NCBI GenBank assembly: GCA_012064415.1
Contig: SSNU01000265.1
Location: 299,701 to 363,700, forward strand
Direction: 5' to 3'
From: Gyrodactylus bullatarudis
Lineage: Eukaryota; Platyhelminthes; Monogenea; Gyrodactylidea; Gyrodactylidae
DNA: 64,000 bases
The notes under the pieces were generated by a model, which was given only the letters and a program-made list of their open reading frames with translations, was not told the origin of the DNA and did no database searches. The position numbers were made by a program, and so were the translations under genes. Shown one piece after another: positions 36,401 to 44,908 of this stretch (the stretch's first letter is position 1; each line of letters begins with the position of its first letter).

Positions 36401-36994
36401 CCAAAGTTTTATTGGGCAACCAACAACAGGCATTATTCCATAACCTATCAGATAATTATCTCAAAAGTTTTCCTCAGTCCTTTTTGAACATGAATTGCTT
36501 CGATTTGACATCAATTGGTTGTGATCCAACAATAAACTCCCATCTTTTCAACTGGATTAATGACCCTTCAGCTCTACAGTTGAATTCCCAACTCAATACA
36601 ACCAGCCCAACTAACAATAATAACAATAATGGTTTATTAACATCGAATTCCTTAATTGATAAGACACTTTCTATTCCGAATTCAGTAGAAATCAAAAACC
36701 CAACAAACAGCATGATGAATGTTCTCGATATGAGTCTCGATCAGAATGCTAAAAACGATAGAAATTTACTCATTCCAGCTAGCAAAATGCCCAGGTATGA
36801 TTTAAATTTTTCAGTGACCTCTTATGCTTTTGAAATACTTATTTTGTCTGGAAAGAGTTGGAAGTTGTCACAGAATGAATTTGAGAACTTTGTATTTGTC
36901 TTATTACACATTAAAAATAAGGGTAACATTGTTTTTTATTTTATGCTTTATCCACAGTAGATTAGGTGAATGGAAAAATGGGATTCAAAGATGA
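15445..36994 (+). CDS. msi: Musashi-like RNA-binding protein, two RRMs (5' exon missing)
   Basis: Eleven coding exons join in phase: 15445-15485, 15526-15607, 15741-15825, 15884-15937, 17442-17534, 30242-30290, 33887-34060, 34120-34491, 35609-35823, 36355-36794, 36958-36994 (stop TGA). All junctions are GT-AG. RRM1 carries KLFVGGL (RNP2) and RGFGFVSF (RNP1). RRM2 carries KKVFLGGI and RGFGFITF, followed by [20 protein letters not shown], the Musashi signature. The long C-terminus is rich in Gln, Asn and Ser and has no other domain. The family binds 3'UTRs of mRNAs in the cytoplasm and regulates translation, notably in neural and stem cells. The exon upstream of 15445 (two bases of a split codon) was not found. 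Intron sizes run from 40 nt to about 12.7 kb. The last short exon is the least certain; reading through the donor at 36795 gives an alternative end at 36960. Confidence 0.88.
16740..17441 (+). promoter_or_regulatory. msi: Possible alternative first exon of the Musashi-like gene
   Basis: The RRM2 exon stays open upstream of its inferred acceptor (GCTGCCCAG ending at 17441) to an ATG at 17262, adding about 60 Ser/Thr/Asn/Gly-rich residues beginning [16 protein letters not shown]. The region before it is purine- and CA-rich (about 17030-17130), looking more like a 5'UTR than the surrounding intron. If used as a start, the product would lack RRM1. This is an inference from the open frame; no TATA box or transcript evidence is available. 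Confidence 0.4.
19575..20058 (+). mobile_element. Mariner-type MITE, internally deleted copy
   Basis: Terminal inverted repeats begin AGGTTGTGCGATAAGTAATG and end with its reverse complement. The interior matches, in reverse orientation, the longer copy at 61061-61785. This copy lacks about 240 bp just inside the first repeat. No open transposase frame is present. The terminal sequence is of the mariner type and is similar to sequence upstream of the transposase start at 63826, the likely autonomous partner family. Confidence 0.85.
21195..21300 (-). repeat. Retroelement 3' end with structured motif, minus-strand copy
   Basis: On the minus strand this matches 56168-56250 over its whole length: CCGG, GTAATAGT, CTGACGAG, then CCGGTGAAATATAAGCTT and an end around CAAATCCTCTAAATGA. 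The two CCGG blocks (21277-21274 and 21254-21251) can pair. A foldback MITE end (about 21360-21400) cuts it off on the upstream side. Confidence 0.65.
21361..21400. repeat. Foldback MITE family A terminus
   Basis: The terminal sequence AAATTCTCATCTTCATATCA followed by AATAGTTTTATATT corresponds to the right end of the other family A copies (for example about 62250-62276). Only the end is present. Confidence 0.5.
21521..21719. repeat. Left arm of a 199-bp inverted repeat flanking a Penelope-like element
   Basis: Appears to be an exact reverse complement of 22661-22858. On the minus strand it contains the structured motif CCAGG (21606-21602), CTGACGAG, CCTGG (21584-21580) and GAAATGTAC. It is probably part of the element's pLTR rather than coding sequence. 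Confidence 0.8.
21738..22660 (-). CDS. Penelope-like reverse transcriptase (C-terminal half) with GIY-YIG endonuclease
   Basis: The open minus-strand frame begins at the inverted repeat boundary with [18 protein letters not shown], the catalytic YVDD box of reverse transcriptase. It continues through the palm/thumb region ([24 protein letters not shown]) and a linker, and ends with a GIY-YIG nuclease ([20 protein letters not shown], then RINEHLSK and a Cys/His-containing tail). The first in-frame Met is at 22628, but coding clearly starts upstream. The N-terminal domain and RT fingers are missing, so the copy is 5'-truncated, which is common in this family. Penelope-like elements reverse-transcribe their RNA at a nicked target. 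The frame is otherwise intact, suggesting a fairly recent insertion. Confidence 0.85.
22661..22858. repeat. Right arm of the inverted repeat flanking the Penelope-like element
   Basis: Appears identical, inverted, to 21521-21719. It abuts the YVDD box directly, so the element's 5' truncation point is also the repeat junction. The plus strand carries the structured motif with CCAGG at 22773, CTGACGAG, CCTGG at 22795 and GAAA at 22801. Confidence 0.8.
24061..24645. repeat. Foldback MITE family A, near-palindromic copy
   Basis: The left end AACCTAATTGACATGAAGAT and the right end CTTCATGTCAACTAGCTTTA are inverted repeats. Pairing extends about 200 bp inward (CGATATTTTTCTCCGGATTC, GAATTCTAAAATG, AATCTGACCAAAATTA), leaving a central stretch of about 180 bp. 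The flanks fit a TA target duplication. There is no coding capacity; the short ORF inside is an arm read-through. Confidence 0.8.
25851..26320. repeat. Foldback MITE family C
   Basis: Inverted ends ATTACAGTAAAAATATTTCT and its complement enclose two arms that pair almost throughout (for example AATAAGAAGATGCCAGATTA and its complement at about 26135-26155). The right arm has about 65 extra bases (26172-26236) that include GGTAGCTCAGCTCA. Arms read as the repeated peptide [20 protein letters not shown] in two frames, which is a by-product of the palindrome. Confidence 0.8.
26485..26740. repeat. Dispersed repeat shared with 9.63-9.74 kb
   Basis: The blocks GCTTGCTACCTGACTATGTT, GTATTGGTCT and ACCCTGATAAAAATAGTTAG occur in the same order at about 9635-9740. 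About 150 bp of unrelated sequence separates them here. Confidence 0.5.
26884..27365 (+). mobile_element. Short retroelement 3' fragment between direct repeats
   Basis: About 80 bp at 26884-26962 (GAAAAATATTTTTAGGATAA...) is repeated directly at 27284-27362 with few changes. Between them a frame ends with [18 protein letters not shown] and KRQK (stop at about 27067), homologous to the tail of the ORF at 55718-56059. It is followed at about 27202-27277 by a degraded copy of the 3' end seen at 56168-56250 (CCGGGG, AGTCTGAAGA, TTTATCACT). The downstream pairing arm of the hairpin is lost here. Confidence 0.55.
27870..28090. repeat. Dispersed repeat related to 8.44-8.62 kb
   Basis: CTATATCTGCTAAAGCTTTG and GATCGATAACTTCTGTACTG match 8.51-8.57 kb in order and spacing apart from small indels. 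Confidence 0.45.
28580..30122 (-). mobile_element. Complete Tc1-like transposon
   Basis: Long terminal inverted repeats (about 214 bp each, 28580-28793 and 29908-30122) start TAGTGGTCGAC and are nearly identical. The element is bounded by TA on both sides, as expected for this superfamily. One intact transposase lies between the repeats. The right end is only 119 bp before the 49-nt RRM2 exon (30242) of the Musashi-like gene, so the insertion sits close to the branch-point region of that intron. Its integrity suggests recent activity. Confidence 0.93.
28792..29802 (-). CDS. Tc1-family transposase, apparently intact
   Basis: This 336-residue protein is of normal length for Tc1 transposases. 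It has an N-terminal helix-turn-helix ([19 protein letters not shown], residues about 31-49), a second DNA-binding region with a GRPR minor-groove motif (residues 115-118), and the DD34E catalytic triad: Asp152 in [11 protein letters not shown], Asp239 in [10 protein letters not shown] and Glu274 in [12 protein letters not shown], with 34 residues between the last two. It cuts and pastes the element at TA sites. No stop or frameshift is seen. The stop codon falls at the inner edge of the left inverted repeat. Confidence 0.95.
   Translation of the reverse strand: MSITGLKSKYSKLSTENKILALNLLKNGMSMRQAAKKIGCTHRSICSLLNPKSPPKNKKKQGRKISISNLQGKKIKFLATKKRFSALQIKSELNLSVSTRTIQRYLKKIPEIFWGRPRNIPNLSEQDKIARKDWTSKRIIENQEWSKIIFSDEKKFNLDGPDGLTSCWIDKSLPKPTRIKRGFGGGSIMVWAFITSKNTGNLVVIDEKLNSNSYQKLLEDQLLPFKKEIEKEMLVFQQDNAPCHRSASTKKWFSDNNIDLLSWPSRSPDLNPIENLWGILTRKVYANGKIFLNKKDLTETIIKEWISIDKDTVEGLYYSMPKRCLSVVQNNGDFTK
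30291..33886. other. Intron of the Musashi-like gene
   Basis: Mostly featureless AT-rich sequence. About 32450-32760 is somewhat more mixed in composition, and a GGA-rich stretch lies at about 33038-33056. Only the minus-strand remnant near 33.6 kb could be supported. Confidence 0.5.
33585..33695 (-). pseudogene. Possible transposon-derived C-terminal remnant
   Basis: The minus strand reads [19 protein letters not shown] then [13 protein letters not shown] before a stop. This resembles the conserved tail (V...DRNEN..Y.I....G.L...YSRNQFD) of transposon-related proteins found in many invertebrates. The match is from memory of the pattern only, and the fragment is isolated inside an intron. Confidence 0.35.
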
Positions 36995-36999
36995 AAACT

Positions 37000-39286
37000 T
37001 GGCTTTTAACAACTGCTAGTAAATAAGATTTTTGAAAAGTTTTAACAAATCAAAATGTATTATCTTATTTATTTATTATCAAACAGTAAAATAGGTCGAA
37101 TAATAGAAAGTATACATTTGCACGATAATGAAGTGTTTCCTAAAATATCAACGATGATCCTGAAAAATAACGTTTAATTCCTCTCAAAACTTTAAATCAA
37201 CGAAAAAGCCCACTCAAAATTTTAAAAGTTCCAATTTTTTAAAATTATTTCTCAAATCGGTAAAATTGTGAGTTTTGAATCGGTTTTTCGAGATTTTTGC
37301 AAAATTCATCGAAAGAATAGCTCTAGAAATTTTAAATGGAACACCTTAGTCTTCTTCTGCTAGGAATTTTAATTCAGTATTTCATTGTAATAAGAGTATG
37401 GTTGAAATAGAGCTCTATTTATAATTTCTTTCATTAAGGCCGTCATTGCATTGCATAACTTACAATAGGAAAATATTGATGTTTCAGTAAAAATCATAAA
37501 TTACAGTCCAATCTGACATCAATTAGCTTGATTAGATTTCAAAATAAAATGTTTGATAAAAGAAGATATTTTTCCTTCCAATCATTTTTGTACATTAATC
37601 TGGTGGAAAGACTATAGTTGATAACTTTTTCCGGCAAGTTAATATAAATTTTGATTTATTGAAGCATTGATTTATAATTTCTGAAATCTTGTAATGATTA
37701 AAAGAAAAAGCGTTTCATGCTAAGCACATGTTAACATAGCCTGTTAGTAATCATATTTATTCCTTCGAATGTAATCAATAACCCTGGGAAATACAGGGTT
37801 ATAAAATTTCTTGCTTTTTTGTCGAGATTGAAATCACTTTAACTCTTATTCCCCAGGCCAAATTCTCTGTTCTCCTTAATCCAGTTACTAGGAAATTTCA
37901 TGATGAGCTTGTAAAACTAACGAAAATTCGGAAAAACTAGATTAGACAAGATTCCTGCTGGATTTTTTTTGGTTCAAAAAACACTGATGGTAATTTGAAA
38001 GAATATTTTAAGGTATTTTATTCTAGATCGATAACGAATCTGGTCATTTATAAAAATTCGGCTGTTTGTAAAGATGTTAAGCAAAAGTATTTGGCAAAAC
38101 CCAAATTTTTGAAATTTCGAGAAAATACCTCTTAAACTTTTGCTATTCAATAAGAGATTAAAAGCATTTGAATAATAAATTTTATACCATCTGAAAGTAT
38201 CATGAATTCTTAATGTGTTTTGATTGTATTTTTATTTATTCCAAAGAAATTTGTAAAAACTTTCAGAAAATTGCATATTATTAATATAAATGAGGAGAAA
38301 TTTTCAATGTCTTTTGAAAGAAAGTCTAATGAATATTTGACCTTGTTCTAAGCCTATTTCTTATATAGCTGCTGGGAGATGAAGGAATTTGTAGAATTTA
38401 CTTCTCTAGTGATAGCGAAGTGAAAATAAATGTTGTATTGGATTTGTGTTTGATAATAAAGATATTTAAGATTTTAAGCCCCTTAAAATCAATAGCTTTT
38501 TCTTACATCTTGAAAGGTTTCCACTCAAAAGTTTTTGCTGAAGTTAAGCTCTACTGAATGAAATAACATGAAAATTGCATTTCTTACTTGCTGAATTTAG
38601 TTCAAAATATTTATTAGACTTTTAACGTTATATCGTAGCTTGAATTATTGCTTAAGAGCATATGGTAAAATAAACCTAAATTTATTGCTGGAATCAACAC
38701 AAAATAGGTTTCATTACCCTCTAAAATCTGGTCAGTTTGTTTATAAATGAATGAGTTATCACCAAAGCTTCAGATTTATAAATAGGAATAAATATTCATT
38801 ACGAAATATAAAATATCTTTTTGATATTCTAGAAAATAGATATAAATTTAAAATATCTACTTTAGAGTAAATTGATAATTTATTTCTCTCTCTTTCAGAG
38901 TTCATTAGTAATAAAGTGGTCGATTTATTAAAAAACACAGCACAAAATATTTCCTGCACTTATGAAGATCAAGATTTATACGATAAACACAAAAGGATCG
39001 TCATACAGTTATTTTTGTCGTCTTCAGGACAAAATGTTCAATGTTCAACACAGACAAAAGTATTAATACTGAGATAAATCTTTTTACAATTAATAATAAA
39101 AAACATTTTTAATTCGATAAAGTTTGAAGATTTATTTTCAATTCCATTCCATGTTAGTTTAGTAATTTCTTAAAATCTCATCATCTCAATATAACGATCG
39201 AGGTGATGAATTTGGATTTCTCAATTTTGTTTAACTTTAACTTGGAAAGTTTATTTTAAATCTCCCAATCTTTTTACGAGTCGACA
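37000..39286. other. Intergenic stretch after the Musashi-like gene
   Basis: No exon, repeat or RNA gene recognised. Presumably includes the 3'UTR of the Musashi-like gene; several AATAAA-like sequences occur, but none can be singled out. Confidence 0.45.
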
Positions 39287-39679
39287 ATGAAAGTTGAAAT
39301 ATTTTCTCTACTGTGTTTGGCAATTCTCTTGAGTAAGCGTAATTTTTAGATTCTGGTTCAGATACTGGTGTTGTGTTATCTGGTAATTCTCTCACCTGGG
39401 CTCAACGTGCTAGTCTCTTCTATCCCGGTGGTATCCTGCCCCAGGTTTACATTAGTGACGATCTTTACTACTCAGAATATTATCATCATCTTGAAAATCA
39501 TAGTGAGTAGAATCTTGAATAAAACTGTCATAGAACAATTCGAAGCCTGTAGCGGTCAATACAAGGAGGCTTCCAAAGATAAAACTGTTTATTTCTGTCC
39601 CCCTGGACCAGATGATATGAAATACAGATATTGTTGTATCAAAAATGGTCTTGGAGATTGTTGTACCAAACGATCTTAA
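39287..39679 (+). CDS. Cluster gene A: short secreted cysteine-module protein
   Basis: Three exons (39287-39332, 39362-39502, 39534-39679) with introns of 29 and 31 nt join in phase to 110 residues. Exon 1 is a signal peptide (MKVEIFSLLCLAILL). The mature part has a Tyr-rich segment, then the cysteine module C-SGQYKE, YFCPPGPDD, YRYCC and GDCC. The same spacing (C.GxY ... F.CP ... CC ... CC) occurs in genes B and C. There is no transmembrane segment, so the protein is probably secreted. AATAAA lies at about 39684. Function is unknown. The arrangement is that of Shisa-like or CX-module proteins. Very short introns make the model testable by transcript data; without splicing, none of the pieces forms a sensible protein. 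Confidence 0.72.
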
Positions 39680-39842
39680 TTGAATAAACTTCTTTTTGAA
39701 TAAAGGATATATTCGAATTTACATCTAAACAAAAACCTTGAAATTAGATTCTGATTATTTTGAAAAATTCATGAGACAATTATCAAAGAAAAGCTCAAAA
39801 ACATAAAACCAGCTTGATACTTGAAGAACTAAGATAAACTAA

Positions 39843-40515
39843 AGCTAATTGATATGAAGTTGGGAATCGATGATTTTCACAGATTTCTCGATGTTTTCAT
39901 CAAGAATTCGAATTTCTGGAATCCCACTTCTACCATTTGAAGAAAAATAATCTGAAAAAAGATTATTTCTATGAAAAATATGACCATTTTTTAAATTTAA
40001 ATTTGTCGCCAAAATCCCATTTTTTCGAACTTTGAGCTGAAAATTTTTATTAATTTGAAAATGGGAGGCTGGCCGAAAGAGTTTTTTTCAGGATTAAGAT
40101 TAGACAAGAAAATCAATTCAACTGAATATGATCTCAAGCATAATCACATTATCGTTTGGGAGCGGGATTTCGATTTTTTGATCATTTAATCATCATCACT
40201 ACTTGAAAATGTAGTAAATGTTGGTGATTTGATGGTGTTTTTAGTGCGCTTTCTTGTCTAATCTTGATCCTGAAAAAGATTTTTGATCACTGTCCCACTT
40301 ACAAATCAATAAAAATTTTCAGCTCAAAGTACGAAAAAATGGGATTCTGACGACAAATTTAAATTTGAAAAATGGCCATATTTTTTTAGAAATTTTTTCT
40401 TCAACGGGTAAAACCGGGCAACATGAGTAGGATTCCAAAAAATATTTAATGTATTCAAATTTTTGATAAAAAATAGAGATTTCTGTAAAAATCATAGATT
40501 CCCAACTTCATATAT
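39843..40515. repeat. Foldback MITE, family A relative
   Basis: The left end AAGCTAATTGATATGAAGTT and the right end AACTTCATATATAAAAG mirror each other. The arms pair over about 200 bp each (for example AAATTTAAATTTGTCGCCAA with TGACGACAAATTTAAATTTG). The arm sequence differs from the 24-kb type after the first 20 bp, so this is a subfamily. Confidence 0.75.
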
Positions 40516-41447
40516 AAAAGTATTTAAATAAATTCAAATAAATCAAATATTTAAGCGAAAAATAAAAAATTCCTATTGAACCTAATGATTTAAATTTTAT
40601 TTAGATAGGCATAATTTCAATTGCAGATATGAGATTTTCAAATTTTCGCCTTCATTTTTCAATGAAATTTTTCTATGAAAAATGATAAAATCTGAATTAT
40701 GGGACATGCTATCCTTTAAAATCAAATTTTCACGTCAAATTTAACTTGAATAAAAGTGTTTGGGGAAAAAATATGTATTTTTCCTTAAATACTTAACAAG
40801 GCCATTAGTTATGCATTTGGGCTTGGTAACTCTTAGTTGATCGAGGATAAAAGTAGCTTGTGCATGTATTACCTGGCTTTGTGATACACCTTGGAAGAAG
40901 TGCGGAATAATTTTTTACATCAACACTAGAGATTTGCAGATGAGAATTTTCCAAAATTCCGATTTTTCTTATAGTTAGAACTATCCTCTACCGGAGAATA
41001 AAGTCAATTCAACTTGGCTTCAGTAGGATTATTAAAATTATGATTCAGAAATCTTATTAAATCGTTGACTTCCGTTCATCTCAACTATCGAGAAGAGTGG
41101 GCAAATTTACAAAAAAAACACTTTAGTGATCGATTGATTTACTTCTTTTGAAAAATTCCTGTTAAAGTTTACTGTATTCATCCAACGGCGGGCACAGTTC
41201 TTAGAGAGGATACACCACAAATTACACAAATAATTATAATCTATCTCAAAGTATCCCTTCAGATGGAAGAAAGCATAATAAAGACAAATCTTTTCATTTT
41301 AATTAACATTGTTCCACTACCAATGATTATTTAACTCTCATTTAAGCAATTAAAAATTTTAGAACCAAACGAATCTTCTATCTCCTCCTTTAATCTGTTT
41401 GTTCAATCCAGTTAGCATGTTCTCGAATATTCCTTGTACACTGGCTT

Positions 41448-41590
41448 TCTGGTAATCTTAAGACTAACGGAATAGTTAGATAAACTTATAATACTGATAA
41501 TAAGAAGTAATTCATATTTGGATCACTAACTAAGAATTCCCAATTGGGGACCCTACACTGTTGAATTGGTTAATAACTAATCTTTTTAGC
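41448..41590. repeat. Partial copy of foldback family B
   Basis: GTAATCTTAAGACTAACGGA and GGGGACCCTACACTGTTGAA correspond to segments at about 49900-49930 and about 50325-50350. Only part of the element is present. Confidence 0.5.
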
Positions 41591-42169
41591 CTTACCAAAA
41601 CCTAGAATTCTGAGATTTATTTCCTGCACGATGAAGGAAATGATATTTTTACTGAGAAACAAGACTAACGGTATCATGAATTTATCGTATTCAGGTCCAC
41701 AATTTTTTACTTCTCCGATGTTGTTACTCAAGTTATCAGTGACTGAAATTCTACAAAAAAAACTTACTAAGAGAAGCTCTAGATTTGATTGCATTTATTA
41801 TATTAAAATGATTCTCATACAAGATTATGTAATGGCCAGAATATGTATTTTTATGACATTCAAAACATGTATTCTTTGTTTTACGATTTTAACTCATTGA
41901 CCAAACATAAGATCTTTCGGATTCTTTTTCCGGACGTTATCCACTGAAATTTTCTACGTTTAATTCTTCTTCTCTATCTCATATGCTTGTCCATGAAATC
42001 TGGCCATTTCAAGCAATAGAGTACAAACGATGACAAGTAAATTTTAAAAATATTGCTCTGCAGCCTTAGTTTCTGACTAACTGGTCAAAATTGAGAGTTG
42101 GGTTTCGCATTTCCACGATAACTTATTAGTTTTCCATTTTCTAGGATCTGATTAGAATAAATTTTTTTA

Positions 42170-42400
42170 TAAACCTAGTTGACACGAAGATGAGAATTCA
42201 CTAATTTAAAAAAATCTCAATATTTTTCTTCGGAAAGTCAGAAAAAAAGCTATTTTTCGAATTCCATAAAAAATAAGGCAATTAGTTGTGGAAATTAAAA
42301 TAAATTCAATCTGACCGAAATTAGGCCAATTTCGAAAATGCACCAAATTTCCACTTATTCAACTTTTAAACCCAAAATATTTATATCATTCGAATTTTTA
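42170..42400. repeat. Foldback MITE family A, single arm
   Basis: Begins AACCTAGTTGACACGAAGAT and follows the family order through TCAATCTGACCGAAATTAGG, GAAAATGCACCAAATTTCCA and a run ending near AACCCAAAATATT. It abuts the 3' side of gene B. The second arm is absent. Confidence 0.65.
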
Positions 42401-42532
42401 TACCAGATTTTACACCAAAAGATTCCTACTTCAGATACTCCAAGACTTTCTCTCCCCAACACTTGATTTGTTCATGTTCTCAATCAAGTTTTTTCCTACC
42501 AATAATGATCCAATCATGTCATGATATAAATT

Positions 42533-43222
42533 TTATTCAAGACCGAATATGGAGCCTGAAGAATTACAACAATATCCAATATTATTTTCTGAATAACAAC
42601 AATCATCAAAAGCTAATTGACCCTGATCTTGCGGACAAACAAAATGGGGGTTTTCAAATGTTCTCATAGATTCATAATAATTTCCTGGACAAAATTTGAA
42701 TCGATCATCTCTTAGGAGTCTCCCGTTGCCAAGGGCATCATTCAACTCATGTCCAATATAAACTCCAGCTGCCAGACCAGTTATACCGAATAGGGAAGCT
42801 TTTGCTAAAGATGATCTTTGAAAAAATTAGAATTTATTCAAAATTTACAAGCCCTTTTTCTTGATAATTTTATTTGGCCCTTTTGGAACATTTTTCTTTT
42901 TACCATTCATTAAACCATGTATAGCTGAATTGGCTAAATTATCAAATCGGGGTCTTCGATTACTACTAAATGGACTAGGCCACCGAGAGAATTTTGAAAA
43001 GCCATGTGTAATCAATGAAGGTAAATAACTAGACGATGCAGAGACAATTTTTTGTAGAGGGTGTGAATTTCTCCGTGCTGATGGACTGCGTCCAGCCCGG
43101 CGACTATCAATAGCTTGAATATATAGAAAATGTTAGTAAATAAATCATTTAAATCTCTAAAAAACACACATACTTGGCATAATCAAGATACCTACAAGTA
43201 AAAATACAAGCAATAATTTCAT
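42533..43222 (-). CDS. Cluster gene B: secreted basic protein with cysteine module
   Basis: Exons 43222-43174, 43113-42849 and 42815-42533 (introns of 60 and 33 nt) join in phase to 198 residues. There is a signal peptide (MKLLLVFLLVGILIMP), then a strongly basic region (DSRRAGRSPSARR ... GKKKNVPKGPNKIIKKKGL). A Gly/Ala hydrophobic stretch follows (LAKASLFGITGLAAGVYIG). The Cys module comes next (FKFCPGNYYES, HFVCPQD, DDCCYSE, GYCC). The 33-nt intron sits at exactly the codon and phase used by the 30-nt intron of gene C, which supports both models. There is no transmembrane or PY-rich exon, so the product is predicted to be secreted. The TAA stop is part of an AATAAA polyadenylation signal. 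Confidence 0.78.
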
Positions 43223-43372
43223 CAATGAACCAGTTTACGAATAATTCAGATGGTTTTTTCAAATATTTATATACAGTCAAGTTCATGATAGAAATTTCTT
43301 TCGATTGGCAAAATTGTAAAATCAATTTCTTGACATTTTCACAACTATTAAAAGAAATTCTTTATCTTCAAA

Positions 43373-43480
43373 ATAAAGCTAGTCAGTATGAAGTTGGGAC
43401 CTATCGATTTTTAAAAATGGTGCAGAAAATATAAGTGGTGATAATTATCGTAAATTCGTAATCTCAGATGTCTTTTACTG
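43373..43480. repeat. Foldback MITE terminus, family A relative
   Basis: AAAGCTAGTCAGTATGAAGT matches the left end of the 39.8-kb foldback. Only about 100 bp is recognisable. Confidence 0.45.
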
Positions 43481-43789
43481 TGAAAAATTCATTCCCGAGA
43501 TCCGACTTAAGTTATACAAATCCACAATTCTTCCGATCCTAAACGATGGCCCTACCTTCCTCTTACTCATTCATGAGATTTAAATTATTCAACGAAACTA
43601 CCTTATCAGTTTTAGGTTCCTTTTTAACTAGAGACTCCATTTCTTTACTCCTGGAAATTACACCATCTTTCATAATGCAAAAGAATTGTGATCTGGGATA
43701 ATGAGAGCACCAAAATTGCTGAAAGAAGCAAATCTGACCAAAAAAGTTAGAAGGAAAAATATACAATTAAATTTTTGACTAGAAATATT

Positions 43790-44420
43790 TCGTTCTTATG
43801 TACTTAGGTAATAAATCCCAAAGGAACGTCTTATTTGGTAATGGATTAGCCCATGCCGCTGAATGTTACAGCTTACTAATGGATCCCACCGAGACTGGTA
43901 CGAGAGAAACTCAAAAAGCATTTAGAAATAATGGTATATGGTGTATACATATATGGTAGAAAGATCGTCCTCTTTTTGGACTCGACAGTATGCCACAACC
44001 TGAGACCTCTCGTATTGTAGTCCAATGTTCAATTCACTCGTCCAACATGCCATGCAACTCAAATTATTTCTAAATGGTGTCGCGTACCCAAAGGTTTTCT
44101 AACTAATGAAGTCCTCAAAAAGACTAGGTGCTATATTATCAGGAGATTTTGAGGGTTTCGCTTTTGAAATTACTCATCTTCCCTTTTCTTGACTACAGAT
44201 CAGGAATGTAACCTCTCTGCTGGAACATCGAAAAATCTCGAATGCACTCAGTTCATCTATCTCCTCTAATTCCTTTCTGACTTAGGCAAATCTCAGTCTT
44301 TGCGTTTCTATTCTCTTAAGTTGCTGATCAACCGAATGGCCATTACAACCTGCGTTCAGTTAGAGCCTCTAACTTAGAGGATACTCAATTTTGCTCCTTC
44401 CCCTTCATTTCAATGATAAC
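43790..44420 (+). pseudogene. GC-richer degenerate coding block of unknown origin
   Basis: Composition changes abruptly from the AT-rich surroundings. After a TTAG at about 43805 one frame reads GNKSQRNVLFGNGLAHAAE, then CYSLLMDPTETGTRETQKAF. After a single TAG it continues KDRPLFGLDSMPQPETSRIV before another stop at about 44070. Further short open segments follow to about 44400. This looks like a decayed coding sequence (a processed pseudogene or a transposon ORF). I do not recognise the family. Confidence 0.4.
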
Positions 44421-44908
44421 AAAATTGACGAGATTTTCTCATATTTATTATATTTTGTATCTGATAATCACAATGTACTTATTAACTAAAAAATAAAAAT
44501 CTACATATTTGAGATCAGAATAATATTCCCAATCATATTTTCAAGTAGGTTGTTAAAAACAAGTCAAAATTTGTGTACTTTGCTTATATTATTTACTGAC
44601 TAATATTCAGCTTCATACAGAAATTTATGTAATAAGTGCCGAATTTGGAGATTTTTTATCCAAATCGATCTTGTAAATTAAAAATAATTCTAAAAAATAA
44701 TATGTACTTAAGAGTAGTTAGGAAAAATCATGGATAAATTTAAATTTCAGAAAATGTATTACATCTCATGTAAAATTTACATTGTAATTAATAACTAAAT
44801 TTAATTTAGAAATTAAAAATTCCTCTTACATTTAAACTCAAAAATGTGTTACCTAGTATGATAGTTAAGAAAATCTTGTTTTAAATAATAAATAATTTAA
44901 TTTTTAAA
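44421..44908. other. Upstream region of gene C
   Basis: Very AT-rich; no promoter motif can be singled out. The 5'UTR of gene C presumably starts near its end. Confidence 0.4.
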
